Of a DNA stretch of 64,000 bases, positions 1-11,204 are shown one piece after another. Below the pieces are notes generated by a model. The model worked only from the letters and a program-made list of their open reading frames with translations. It searched no databases and was not told the origin of the DNA. The first letter of the stretch is position 1. Each line of letters starts with the position of its first letter. A program made the translations under genes and the position numbers. Origin of the DNA: Eutypella sp. D-1 (lineage: Eukaryota; Ascomycota; Sordariomycetes; Xylariales; Diatrypaceae); NCBI GenBank assembly GCA_023313575.1, contig JAJTTP010000006.1, positions 2,170,001-2,234,000 of the forward strand, read 5' to 3'.

Positions 1-213
1 TTAGAAGATGTATATATACCACTGCCGCAGACGATTTATTCCCAATCAAAATGATCGGAGGGGGGAAAGAGAGCGTGCCGTGCTTCTGCCCATTTTCATC
101 TGTTCTTCCCTTTTTAAAGCCTCGAAAATGAAGGCGGTTACGGTTACGGTAATCGGCCTACCGGACTGGATCCCCGAAAATTAAATTGGACAACGGGACA
201 CGCGACCTCCCCA

Positions 214-750
214 TCATGATCCAGCTCCAGTACCAACACCAGCTAGACGACCACTCGACGACCACACCCTATCCTCGCCGGGTCTCGCAAGTAGCGTGCC
301 GAGCCAATCGGAACATCCCAGGATCCGAAGCGTAGCCCTCCCCCCATCACCATCACCGCCACCATCCGACACGCCCTGCCAGGCAGCAAGGGCAGCGGCG
401 AAAGCAGCGAGATCATCGCGCGGCACGCGCACGAAACAGCGCGGAGCCGGCGCCTCGACATGCAGCACGTCCAGGGACTCGGCGACCGCGGCCCCGGCGT
501 CGCCTAGGAATTGCCGTAGCGCGGCTGCGCAGTACGTCTTTGTTTGCAGCGCGTCGAGCTGCTCAGCCGTGGATGCCGGGTGCTGGTGTTGGTGTTGGAG
601 TTCCAGGTGCGCGTATGAGTATGTTGGCGTCCGGATCGTGCATGTTGCTAGTTCGTGGTATTTTTGCTGCCCCTTGATAGCGGTGATGGTGGTGGTGGCT
701 GTGGATGTGGGAGTGAGGATGGGATTGGGTGCTTGGTCCTTTGGTGCCAT
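214..750 (-). CDS. POP8: Ribonuclease P/MRP subunit POP8-like protein
   Basis: Single-exon gene of 178 residues. Residues about 30-165 resemble the fungal Pop8-like domain (Pop5/Rpp14-related fold): a KYHELATCTIRTP opening strand, a central helix around AALRQFLGD and a late LRILGCSDWLG strand. Pop8 is a small protein subunit shared by nuclear RNase P (pre-tRNA 5' processing) and RNase MRP (pre-rRNA processing). Yeast Pop8 is about 133 residues; here a 28-residue low-complexity N-terminal leader and a Gly/Asp-rich loop add length. The ATG at 750 is the first in frame after upstream stops. It is divergent from SPT4, with a 551 bp shared upstream region. The family call rests on remembered domain pattern, not a search. 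Confidence 0.72.
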   Translation of the reverse strand: MAPKDQAPNPILTPTSTATTTITAIKGQQKYHELATCTIRTPTYSYAHLELQHQHQHPASTAEQLDALQTKTYCAAALRQFLGDAGAAVAESLDVLHVEAPAPRCFVRVPRDDLAAFAAALAAWQGVSDGGGDGDGGRATLRILGCSDWLGTLLARPGEDRVWSSSGRLAGVGTGAGS

Positions 751-1301
751 TATTTTCTGAGTTGGGGATATGCTACTCCTTGGAATCCTGGATGCTCCTT
801 TTGTTATATGCCATATGCGTATTTACTTGGGGGATGGAAGTTGGTTGATTTACTAGATACCCTAGGTACTAAGTAGAGTAGGTTAGGGGGTTGCACGGGG
901 AATTTCTTACGAACTGTTATGAACCTTCATGTAATGAATTTATGTACTTGATCCTTTTTAGCTTACCTAGGTAGGTAACCGTACCTACCTAAGGTATAGC
1001 AATACGCGCCATGACAGCTCTTATCGCTACTTATCAGGGCGAATTGCTAGACTGCAAGCAGCAACGGTTAGTTACATACTTACTCTAGGTACCTATAACA
1101 AAGCTCCCCAGCAACATTCCTTCCTACCTACATATCACCTTCGCAACTTCGCAACCTCATCTCTCCGCCAACCTATAATACACCTTTCGACGCCATCATC
1201 ACTCTCAGAGGGGACACGATAAGCACATTACTCGATAAACGGATAAACGACACGGGAATTCAGTCATCTCATCGATATCGATCAAAAATAAAAAATAAAA
1301 A
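751..1301. promoter_or_regulatory. Divergent intergenic region POP8 / SPT4
   Basis: 551 bp between two divergent genes, so it should hold both promoters. It contains an exact TACCTAGGTA palindrome at 964-973 and degenerate relatives around 857-870 and 1083-1095. The SPT4 side is C/T rich. No ORF or RNA gene is evident. Confidence 0.5.
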
Positions 1302-1873
1302 ATGTCGGATAACTTCATCCCTCCCGCCCAGATGCGGTATGCTCGCGCATGCATGGTCTGCTCTATCGTACTCACCCAAACTGTATGTTCTTTCAACCTC
1401 ATCCCTGTATCCATCACCATACGTATCCTCTATACACACGTACTAACCACTTCCAAATTTTCATAAAACAGCGCTTCCGACAGACGGGCTGCCCCAACTG
1501 TCCCTTCCTCGAGCTCAAGAACTCCTCCGAGGCCATCGAGACGTGCACCTCCCAGGTCTTCGAAGGCCTGATCTCCATCGCCGACCCCAAGAAGTCCTGG
1601 ATTGCCAAGTGGCAGCGCATCGACGGCTACGTCCGCGGCTGCTACGCCACCAAGGTCTCCGGTTCCCTGCCTGAGGAGGTCAAGGCCGCCATGGAGGACG
1701 AGGGTCTCGTATACATCCCGTAAGTCGCCGTAACATTCTCCGTGGCATATTCTTCTATCGACACTGTAACAACACGATGATACAACACAATGATAGATCC
1801 TTGGTTACTGACTATACTTTCTTTTTCCTTTCCCTCCCACAGTCGCGATGGCAGCGCCCAGGATGAGGAATAG
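1302..1873 (+). CDS. SPT4: Transcription elongation factor Spt4
   Basis: Three exons, 1302-1382, 1472-1719 and 1843-1873, give 119 residues, close to the usual 100-120. Spt4 pairs with the NGN domain of Spt5 (DSIF) and acts on elongating RNA polymerase II in the nucleus. Four cysteines form the expected zinc finger: C17 and C20 (CMVC) and C34 and C37 (CPNC). The conserved central [14 protein letters not shown] segment is present, and the C-terminus is acidic. Intron 1 has a GTATGT donor, a TACTAAC branch point and ACAG acceptor; intron 2 starts GTAAGT and ends CACAG. The start has A-rich upstream context. It converges on the 665-residue gene that ends at 2163. Confidence 0.95.
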
Positions 1874-2162
1874 GCCCCCTCTCCTGACTTGAATAACTCC
1901 TGATACCGGTTTCGGAGATGGTTGGTACGGGATATATAATACATCTACGATGCGCATTTCAGCGCATTTCAGCGCATTCCAGCAGCGATGGCGTTCAAGG
2001 AGGGAGGGAAAAGGAGGTGATACCATGACATTGACATTGACATTTAACATTAAACATTGTGTGTGTGTTTTTTTTGGGGGGCGCCCTTCATCTAGGCCGG
2101 GTCGATTTCCTGCTTCTTATAACTGCTAGACGGAACCGGCGCGCTCGCTCATCTTGCGAAAC

Positions 2163-4160
2163 TTAAATCCAATTTCCTTCGGGAGGTTTATCCTCGTCAC
2201 GATCATCGCCTTGACTCCAGACCTTCTTGGCATCTTTCCTGTCCCTTGACCCTCTGGCGCCACCACGGGATTTCGTTGCCATTTTGCTCCTTTTCGGGAC
2301 TTCTCTCTGTGAAGTTGTGATGTTGATCTTTGCGTCCTCACGTCTCTTGCTGGGCTCATCTGCACTGGCTGCGGTCTCGGAAACTATGGGCTTCTCGCGT
2401 TCTGTTCCCACCTCATCCAGTTGTTGAAGCTCATGATATATATCGAACACCTCGCTGACGCCGTTGTATGCATTGCGATTACCGACACCGTCGACCGCGT
2501 CACCCCCGTCATCGCCAACGGCGCTCGTCATGTCGTACGCCTTGCTGTCAATCGACGTGGCGTCCGAGGTCCGCTTTCTGTCCTGGCTGTACCGAAGCGA
2601 AGCCGAATCTGTCCCCGACAACGGCGGACTGTCGTCCTCGTAGCTTCGCGATTCCCAGTCGTCGCTTGTCGCCGACCCGTAGTCCGGGTACTCGTCCAGC
2701 TGCGCCTGCGCCTGCGCGTCGCTCTGACGCCAATGCCCCAGCTCCGGCGTCTTGGGCCCCGCCATCTGGAAGCCGACATGGCTCTTGTCGGACCCCGTCG
2801 ACGTCGTTGAATCGTGCTTGTTCGACGAGGCCGTGCCCCGGGGCGCCGGGTCCAGCCTGAACTTCTCGTAGGACTTTGCGCTGAGCGTGGGGTTGAACTT
2901 GCTCGCGATCTTCGTAGCCGGCATGTCCGCCTCGCTCTGCCGCACCTCCTGCTGCTGCTCCTGCAGCTGGGCCGCAGCTCCAACCGCAGACACCCTGTTG
3001 CGGTCGGTTAGAGGCCCGAACATGCTCTCCCGCGGCCGGAAATTACAGTCCTCGCAGAACTGATCCGGGGGTCTCGGAATCTTGCCGCTCGTGCAGCCGC
3101 TCTTCGCCAGCGCGCAGCGCGGCGGTTGCCCGTTGCCGGTCTTCTCCCGCCACCAGGCCAGCGTGTTCTGCCCCTTCGAGACCTCCGGGTCGTCGTACAC
3201 CGAGCTCGGGGACGTCGCGCCACCGCCCGGTCGAGCCGTAGACGGAGACGCGTACATCGCGATGGTTATGGTGCCGTTGTTGGCCTCGTCATCACCCCCG
3301 TCGTCATCGTTGTCGTCGCTCTGTTGCCCGCCTTCACCTTCGCCTCCACTTCTGCTTTCCGCCGTCGCTTTTGTCATCGGAGATGAGGCCCCGGACGGGT
3401 AGCTGAAGTTCACGTTTGTACTGCTGCTACTGCTGCTGCCGAGGTTCCTCGTACGCAGCGCCAGATGCTGCGACGGGGGAGACGGGAGGTGGGGTGTGTA
3501 TTTCTGGTGGCTCGAGCTCAAGCTCTGGTTTTGGTTGTGTTGGTCATGTTGGCGATGATCCCGCGAGCCTCCACCGCCCGCGTCGCACGTCTTTTGTCCA
3601 ACCCCTTCTTCATGCTGCTGCTTCTGCGATGACATCGCTATATCATCCAAGAGCACGGGCACCTGCGCATTCCCGTCCCAACTCCAGGGATCCGAGAGCC
3701 GGCGCGCGTCCTTCGTGAGCTCCTGATGGTGATGACGGTGGTCCTCGTCTAGCGACGCCGTCCGCCTCTCCTCACCGAAGAGGACCGAAGCGTCGTCGTC
3801 GCCGCCGCGAGCGCGGATCCAGGCCCCGAAGACCTTCTTTCTTGTCTTAGTCTTCGTCTTCGTCTTCGTTTCCTGCACCACGGCAGTGCCGGATTCACGA
3901 GACCGGGATCTGGGTCTGGGCTTGAGCTTGTGTTTGGGTTTGTGCCGGGACGTGGTAGCGGCGAGTATGGATGGGGAAACGGGCGGGAGGTGCGCGTGTG
4001 CGTGCGCGTGATCGTGCGTTTCTTCTTCTGCCTTGTTGCTCCTCGCCGTGTCTACGGACGAGCGGGATCCCGCTGTCTGGTTATTCCTGCTCCTGCTGCT
4101 TCTGTCCTCGTGGTCGTAGTCGTAGTTGTTGTGTCCGATCGTCGGGGGATGTAGTGGCAT
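2163..4160 (-). CDS. Hypothetical disordered protein with a possible Cys4 motif
   Basis: A single open frame of 665 residues that I do not recognise. Most of it is low complexity: Ser/Arg/His-rich N-terminus, a KT repeat near residues 98-106, an Asp/Gly stretch near 270-295, and a basic C-terminus rich in Lys/Arg/Ser. One segment looks ordered, residues about 331-390, with a WWREKTGNGQPPRC start and a C-x6-C-x12-C-x2-C pattern (C349, C356, C369, C372) that could bind zinc. Long open length, internal codon-biased repeats and termination just 289 bp from the convergent SPT4 stop support a real gene. Introns cannot be excluded. No function is proposed. Confidence 0.7.
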   Translation of the reverse strand: MPLHPPTIGHNNYDYDHEDRSSRSRNNQTAGSRSSVDTARSNKAEEETHDHAHAHAHLPPVSPSILAATTSRHKPKHKLKPRPRSRSRESGTAVVQETKTKTKTKTRKKVFGAWIRARGGDDDASVLFGEERRTASLDEDHRHHHQELTKDARRLSDPWSWDGNAQVPVLLDDIAMSSQKQQHEEGVGQKTCDAGGGGSRDHRQHDQHNQNQSLSSSHQKYTPHLPSPPSQHLALRTRNLGSSSSSSTNVNFSYPSGASSPMTKATAESRSGGEGEGGQQSDDNDDDGGDDEANNGTITIAMYASPSTARPGGGATSPSSVYDDPEVSKGQNTLAWWREKTGNGQPPRCALAKSGCTSGKIPRPPDQFCEDCNFRPRESMFGPLTDRNRVSAVGAAAQLQEQQQEVRQSEADMPATKIASKFNPTLSAKSYEKFRLDPAPRGTASSNKHDSTTSTGSDKSHVGFQMAGPKTPELGHWRQSDAQAQAQLDEYPDYGSATSDDWESRSYEDDSPPLSGTDSASLRYSQDRKRTSDATSIDSKAYDMTSAVGDDGGDAVDGVGNRNAYNGVSEVFDIYHELQQLDEVGTEREKPIVSETAASADEPSKRREDAKINITTSQREVPKRSKMATKSRGGARGSRDRKDAKKVWSQGDDRDEDKPPEGNWI

Positions 4161-6564
4161 CTACCTATGTATCCTTCTTCACTAATACCTAACTAAATTG
4201 TGGGAAGAGGATGTAAGTTAGTGAATAGGGCGGGTTAGATTATGGTGCGGCCTGTCTTGCCTTTCTTACCTACCTCTACGTTGTTGTTGTTGGGGGGTTG
4301 CTGGTCTGGTAGTGTAATGCAGTGCTGTGCTAGGTATGCTTAAGGGACTGTGTGATGTGACGTATGGTATTCTCTATCGGGGTTGGTTGGGTACTCTGTC
4401 GCTTAGAGGAACTAAGGCGTTGCTTGAGGTTGTTGGGGATTATATTGTGTGTGTGTGTTTCTGTGTATACTTCTCCGTTTTTCTTCCTGTTTGATGCAAT
4501 ATATTGTAACACGACTATATGATAATATAAGCAAAGGTAGGCGGGTTTGTGGACATGTTATGAGATGAGTTGACAGGGGCGTCTAACAAAAGGATATTCG
4601 AAGGAGGGGGGGAGAAAGAAAGGGGGGAGGGAGGAACAACTGGGAGATGGCTAACAATGCCGATTCTTTCTTGGGTTTCTTTCTTTCTCGCTCTCTCTGC
4701 CCTCCCTCACTTCGTCATTCAGTTGTCAGCTTGGTCGCTCCCGTTTTTCTTTTTCCCTTTTTTAGGGGGGCCTATTCAATTTAGGGTGTGAGTATGGTCT
4801 ATTCATGCTTACGCGATTTTTCAATTTTACTTACACTTACACAAGGTCATTACACGAAGTTTCAATGGGTGTAATTGTTGCGGGTGAATCATGAGCTGTG
4901 TTATTCAGTATCCTCACTGGCTATTCAGTCAGCTACCCAAGTGAGTAGCTTCCAGGTAGGAGTCAGAGCAGGATATGTGTAGTTGGAACATCCGACTCGG
5001 TAGTAGTGTTATTCACCCCCTTTATTGACCAATACACCCACGTAACTACCCCAGGTATGCCTAACAGATTCAAGGTGCCGGCGGTGGCACAGAGTCTGGA
5101 TGCTCATCTCATCTAGCTAGCTGCCTTTTACCTATACGCAGATATGAAGAGTAACGAGATCGCGAATATGACAAGGGCCTATCGGAAGGGTGCATAAACA
5201 GACCCCCTCCCCTTAGCGAAGGGAGTGACTTCTTGCTCTGCACGATGTGCCGCCGGGTGACTTAATACCTACATAACAACCTTTTCATCGCAGAGGCCTC
5301 AACTTGGCTCTCGGTGAGGACTAGAGGCAGAACTCAGGGGTCCAGCAGAAAATGCAATAATCGAGTAGATAAGTTAGCTAATAGAGAGAAATAAGTAAGC
5401 CTATCCAAGCAACCAACAGAGGACTAATATAACATAACCCCTTTCGATATGATCGTGCAAGTCCGGGAGGGGGGACGGCGGCCCCTAGGTATCATTTACG
5501 ACGCTTTCCATCGAGCCCCCCCCCCCTGCATCTACTTATTCCCAATAAGACCGAGGCGCACATCAAGAGGATACCCTAACTATGCAAAAGAGTGTCATGA
5601 CGGCAGGCCGGTGAGGTAACCGAGGGCACGCGACCTTCCTTTGTTCACTCGGCCTTTTATCCAACTGCCCATCCACCGCCCAACTACCAAACTGTCATAG
5701 TAACATGGACACAAAAAAGAAAACTCCTTTGTCCCTCTTATCCCTCCACCCTGACCTTCGCAACGTCTCCCCTCGCTAGCGAGCCCATACCCACCGGTCC
5801 AGTCAGTAGGAAGCAGGCAAGCGAAGGAAGCCATGATGCCCGCGTTGACTTGCTGGCGTAGATTCGTCGTACCTAGGTAGGTATGTAAGTGACGTCGTCG
5901 GCCTCGAAAAGGGTTCGTTAGCTAGCTAGCTATGTAGCTATACAGGGCTGCACGGAGATGATGGTTTGTGTCGTCTATGTGCACCTACCGGGAGGCAAGA
6001 CCTGCTTAACCAGCCAGGGGTCATCCATCTCAGTCTAATTAAGAGGGGGATATACCTATAGAACGCCAGGCCAGGCCAGGAGATCGGCTTTGGAGACAGG
6101 AGGTAGACGGAGGACTACAGTAGTGGCCGGCTCGGAAATGTGGCGCGTATTATGTATGTATATGCCTCAAGAGTTTATCACGGAAGGGATATGCAGGGTC
6201 TGGTGTGCGTGCAAGGCTTTTTGCTTCTTCTTTGTGTGTGTGTGTGGGGGGGGGGGGGGTATGCCAGGCACGAGAAAGCAATATCGCGGTCCATCACTGA
6301 ACCGATCTATCACCCACCATCACGCGCAAACACGTAAGAGACCGAGAGATAATAAATAGACAACAGAGGAAAATATGTGGAGTTGCGTAGTCTAGTCTCG
6401 GCGGACACAACGCACGTTCTATGATACGAGTTAGGTGTATATATATACAAAAGCGAAGGCTTCGAGAAGGGCGTGGGCAGTAGGGGGGATTTCCATTCGC
6501 GTTTCCTTTCTATGACAAACATCCTCTTTCTTTTTATCTTTCTTTTCCACGTCACGGTCACGTT
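4161..6564. other. 2.4 kb intergenic region without convincing gene
   Basis: Contains low-complexity tracts only: a purine/G-rich run around 4600-4640, a poly-C run near 5516-5528, GCTAGCTAGC-type palindromes near 5930-5942, an exact TACCTAGGTA at 5870-5879, and a TG repeat running into about 14 G residues near 6233-6260. The 4161-4600 side should hold the promoter of the 665-residue gene. Short ORFs here (for example 5595-5834 minus) lack recognisable features. Confidence 0.5.
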
Positions 6565-8504
6565 TCACGGAACAGCCCGGCTCTCATCCTCTTTCATCTG
6601 CGTCGTCGTCGTCGTCGTCGTCGTCGTCATCCGGGCCAGCTTCTCGCGGGCTTTCATATTGAGAATGGCCTTGTTGACGATGGTGAATTTATTACGCAGG
6701 AAAGCGGGTAACGGCAGCGCGAGCTCGACGAGAAACCTCTCCTCGTCGTAGGCTAGGTTCTGGAACTTGATCGCCTGGATCACGTACGATATAGCCGTCG
6801 TATCCTTGATGCCGAGCATCCACGCCATGGCCGCCGGCTCCAGGCCCCCGTTGTGCCACAGGTAGTACGCGCGCAGCGGCGACAGGGACACGCGCGCCTC
6901 CGGGTGCGCGGCCAGGTAACGCTGCGCCCGGTCCTCGGCGATTTCCACCTGCGGGTGTCGGGATCCCAGCGGCGGCGCCGGCTGCTGCTTGCTGCTGACG
7001 GGTTTCCGGCGCGTGCGCGCTTTCGGCTTTGCGTCTTCTGACTGTTGTTGTTGTTGTTGTTGTTGTTGTTCTGCGCCTGCGCCTGCTTCCAACTCGGATC
7101 CTGATTCTAACGGAGAAGCGACGTCTTCTTCTATCTCGATACTTTCCACAGCCTCAAGAACCACCTCGTCCGACGACGGCGTCGGTACGGCCGGGGCGTC
7201 CTGCTCGGGCATCTCGATTTCCTCATCACCTATACCGAGCGGCGGAACCTCTGCCGAGAAGACGGGTTTGTTTTCTTCTGCAAAGGGGGGATGTGGTGGG
7301 CAAGGGTCCAGCTGTTTCCTGTAGTACTCGAAGGTTGCGTAGAGCTGCAAACCTGCGTATGAGTCCGAAGCAGAATCTAGTACCGATGGTGAGCTAGTGG
7401 TGAGAACACGACCTGGACCAGGGAATAGCGGAGATACTTACAAATAATCTGTTCCGGGCTGAGAGCCTGTTTCCAGTCGCTGCTTCTGACCTCCCCCTTG
7501 TTCAGGGGCAGGCGGAGAAAGTCCTCGACCTGTGTCGCTAGCGTGACAAGCCGCTTGCTGATTTTCTTATATTCTTTGCTCGCGCAGCAGGTGACCAGCC
7601 TGTATAGGTGGCTGAGTTCTATGAGGCCCCTTGACTCGATGCCCGGTATACATTTCGAGGGGTCTGCATCTTCCCAGGTGGACACATGTTTCAGTCTGGT
7701 GGCGTCTCCCTTGATGGCCACGCCAACCTTGGTGATATTGGGGTTCTCCATGATCTCCTTGAGTTTCGATTGAGCCATCAGCTTCTTGAATTGCAGGTCA
7801 CTGGATCCGTTGTTCTCGGGAAAGAGAGCAACTTGGAAAATCGCTATGTGGCGGTCGGTAGCCACTTGGATCGTAGACACGTATCTCCTGGATGCGGAAG
7901 ACTTGCTCGCCCAAACCTCCCACTCGAGATCAAAGCCCAGGACTCGGGCGTTCATAAAGTACTTCTCGCAAACTTTGTTCATGGTCGCGAAGCTCCTGCA
8001 AAGATGGACCTTAACCTTTTGCGGCTCGCCATCTACGGGAGGCCCCCGGTAGTGTAGATAGGAAAAGAAGGACTTGGCGGAACCAGGCGGGGCTTTTTTC
8101 GCCTCATTGAACAATGTCTCGTCCATCGCGAAGGGCAGTACGGCCGGTGGGGGTTCGAGGATATTCAACCCGCCCTCCACCTTACACTCATCGACGTTTG
8201 TAGGAGCATCGTTCTCGAGGGCGATAGTCTCAGGCCCAATGGTCTGCGTGTCTAGTTTTTCCGACAAGGAATTCGGCCTCATGACCGGATCCCGCGAGAG
8301 CACATGGCAACTCGTCGTGAACGACTTTTGCGTGATCACCACGGGCTTCTTCGAGGGGGGCTCGAGCGGCGACCGGGTAGGCGAGAAGGAGATGCCTCGG
8401 GTAGGATGCCATAGCTGACAGTTGGCGGGAGGAGGCGTCGCGGTCATAGTGCGCAAGCAAGGGGGGAGGCGAAGTGGAGGCCGTCGCCTAAGGGGAAGAC
8501 TCAT
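6565..8504 (-). CDS. WRN-type 3'-5' exonuclease (DEDDy) domain protein
   Basis: Two exons, 7442-8504 and 6565-7376, join to 624 residues. The splice restores motif III: the exon 1 end EQII plus exon 2 reads Y-S-A-S-D, the Y-x3-D of DEDDy nucleases. Motif I is FDLEWE (D192, E194) and motif II is KGDATRLK (D267). The domain spans about residues 165-375 and most resembles the Werner exonuclease, but there is no helicase here. The C-terminal part has poly-Gln (about 9), and near the end a YYLWHNGG..AMAWMLGI segment that resembles a RecQ/WRN C-terminal helix-turn-helix, then a Thr run. Likely a nuclear nuclease acting on DNA ends or structured nucleic acid. The start could be M1 or M20. Confidence 0.85.
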
Positions 8505-9802
8505 GAGTGAGGCTTCTTTCTTCAGAGATCCGAGCTCTTGCGTTGAGAAACTGACCGAGCAGGAGGTATTGAGACAGCAGTAGCAGCAGCAGCAGAAAGA
8601 ACCCCTAATGGCGATGCATTGGCTCTCGTATGATGAAATGCTGGAATATTCTGTATATTTGGTATATTGATACGGTGAACTACTGAATGACTATTAAGAA
8701 ACTGCATTGGTAGAGGCTATGAAGTGAAAAGCGAGGGACACCATGGCTCCATGACTGGCAATGGAGGCGGATAGGGAGAGGGGGGGAGGGAGGATGGAGA
8801 GTAATTATAGGAAGATGGGACGAAAGTTGTGTAATGAATGAATGTTGTTGGCACGTGCAGCTCCAGTGCCAGTGCCAGTGCCAGTGCCAATCGTGGTCTT
8901 AATGTTGGTAATGCTGGTAATGCTGCCAATGTTGGCGATGTTGGTGATGTTGGGTCTCCTACAGGTCAAGGCAGACAACGCATGCCAAAATAAACAATGC
9001 AATTTGTATAAAACTAGTAACAGTGGTGTGGTGGACAGGACCAGGACGGGGACGGGGACGGGACGGGACGGTTAGAGATGCGCAGTAATCGTCTTTCTCT
9101 CTCTGTCTCTCGCTCTCTCTCTCTGTCTGCCTCGCAACTGCCTCGTTTGTCTGTCGAGAGTCCCGGGAATGTTCCAAGGTTCAAGGTTCGAGGTTCCAAG
9201 GTTGATGCGGTGGGAATGATAGGCCCAGAATCACTTGCCTACCTAGGTACCTAGGTATTCGATATGCCTGGAATTAAATTGTTGGTGTTTTTTTTTTTCT
9301 TAAAGTTAGTAGTCGCATAACGTAGTAGACAACAAGCGCAGTCCAGTCCGAGTCCGGCACTGTTGTCAGTCCCCACAACTGTAGGTAGGCTACCAAGGCT
9401 ACATAAGTAAGTACCTTACCGCTTTGGGTTAGATATATCCCCATTACCGCGTACCTAGGTACCTTTCCGCCTACCTCGTACCTGCCGGCGGTAAAGATAC
9501 CCAAGTACTCGTTTAATGTGGGCAAATCACGAAATCATGTGACTAGACCAACAGCCATTAGATGAAGCTTCGATAGTTGCATGATCTCTCTAAACTGAAC
9601 TGCAAAGCAGTCGGGTTTGTGGTATATACCTGCGTAATACATAGGAGAGCAACTTCATTTCACATGCAAAACGAACGGCCCCCCAACACTCAGCAACTAA
9701 CTGTCTGATAAATAAAATTCATAGCATAATATCGTGATATAGTCCGGGTCTCATCATAGGAACCTTTCCAACCGTCTCAACGTACTTTCACCGGCGATAA
9801 CG
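8505..9802. promoter_or_regulatory. Divergent intergenic region, exonuclease / LSM5
   Basis: 1.3 kb between divergent genes. It contains AGCAGC repeats near 8578-8600, two tandem repeats (8863-8889 and 8901-8953), a TCTC microsatellite about 9090-9128, and three exact TACCTAGGTA copies at 9240-9249, 9248-9257 (overlapping) and 9452-9461. No coding feature seen. Confidence 0.5.
8863..8953. repeat. Two adjoining short tandem repeats
   Basis: 8863-8889 is a 6-bp repeat (CCAGTG, over four units). 8901-8953 is an imperfect 9-bp repeat of the type AATGTTGGT/AATGCTGGT, about six units. Both lie upstream of the exonuclease gene and appear non-coding. Confidence 0.75.
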
Positions 9803-10596
9803 ATGGCATCGCAGCTCCTCCCACTAGGTACGTATGCTCCTCCCATCCCTGCCCTGTCCCTGGGCAGATAGATACATCCCAAAGATGACAAGACCGACCG
9901 ATCGACTAACCCGCCCAACCAGAACTCATCGACAAGTGCGTCGGCTCGCGGATATGGGTCGTGATGAAGGGCGATAAGGGTGAGACCAAAAAACAATACC
10001 ACTCTCAACATTTAAACCCCCAGCGATACTAACGCCCCCATCCATCCCCAGAATTCAGCGGCACCCTTCTCGGCTTCGACGACTACGTCAGTAAGTCTCA
10101 GCTCCCGCACCCTCTCTCTCTCTCCCTCTCTTCCCGGAGCTTGGATTTGGTTTGCGGGGGCGCAGTATGATATACCTACTAATCACGGGCATGCAGACAT
10201 GGTGCTGGAGGACGTGACGGAGTTGTACGTTGATGCACTTGCTTGCGCCCTCTATTCTCCTCCCTCCCGCATTCATCATTCCAGTTTCTTCTCCCCTTCG
10301 TCTTTGACGAGGCGGAGCTAGAATAGCGCTGCTTGCTTTCTTACCTGTTTGTGCATAACGAAACAGGAGCTAACCGGTGACGAGACACACGTGAACAGCG
10401 ATTACTCAGGGAACAACACGAAACTCTCCAAGATCCTGCTGAACGGGAACAACATCTGCATGGTACGTTCCCCACTCCCCCTCCCTTTTCCCTCCTTACC
10501 TCTTTCGAGGAGGGGAGGTGAGTTATATGGGAAACCCCGGGCTGACTTCTTCATACACAGCTGATCCCCGGCGGAGAAGGGCCCGTGGCCACGTGA
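9803..10596 (+). CDS. LSM5: U6 snRNA-associated Sm-like protein LSm5
   Basis: Six exons give 82 residues: 9803-9827, 9923-9979, 10052-10090, 10197-10224, 10399-10462 and 10561-10596, all with GT..AG ends and consistent phase. LSm5 is part of the Lsm1-7 ring (mRNA decapping, cytoplasm) and the Lsm2-8 ring (U6 snRNA, nucleus). Sm motif 1 is visible as GSRIWVVMKGDKEFSGTL and GFDDYVNMVLEDV; Sm motif 2 is KILLNGNNICMLIPGG. The length matches the family (about 80). Five introns in a 249 bp coding sequence make this the most intron-dense gene in the window; CTAAC-like branch points precede the acceptors of introns 1, 2 and 4. It converges with RPB11. Confidence 0.95.
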
Positions 10597-11204
10597 TGGG
10601 TACAGGGTACGACGCGGGTTTTTGGAACCCCCCTCCCACCCGCGCGCGCTGTTGCTGCGGTGGAGGGGCAAAAGTGCGCGATAAGGCGGGAAGGGTGCCT
10701 CGATGACGCTGGGAGGGCAGAAGCAAGGTACGATGATGTGTTTTACGAAATCCTACGAGTCTTTCGGACGGGTCGGAGAAAGAGGACAGAAAGAAATGAA
10801 CTCCTTAGGAGGTCGGAGGGCCGTGAATGGATGGCCTACTTGATCATGAGATGACCTCTTCGCCTCTACCATCTACCTCACTTTATGATGAGGGTTCTGC
10901 CTATAAGACAAAGTGCGGATTTCTAGGAGGCGACAGATTGAAAAGCATCAACTGATCAATTAGTATATCGTGATCACCATTCTATGATACAACCCCCGAC
11001 TTAGGCAAGGCAAAAATGTCTTTCCCCTTGAACTCCCCGTTTTGCTTCCGTAGATCCATTGATTAGTCGGGTTCTTGGTTTGACAGTCCACCCGTTGCCT
11101 TCCCGCCTACTTCTACCCTCCCATGGCTGCAGTCCGAAGACCACCTGCGTTTGCACCGCGTAGATCGGTCGAGTTAAGGGGGGTGGGAACGGTGGCTCAG
11201 CCGC
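10597..11204. other. Convergent intergenic region LSM5 / RPB11
   Basis: 608 bp between two gene ends. It must hold both 3' UTRs. No ORF, RNA gene or repeat of note is seen. Confidence 0.4.

Noticed and set aside
5595..5834. 79-residue minus-strand ORF starting MASFACLL
   Set aside because: Weak signal-like start only, no partner exon and no homology recognised.
9274..9525. 83-residue hydrophobic ORF upstream of LSM5
   Set aside because: Overlaps palindrome copies and reads as chance translation of intergenic DNA.
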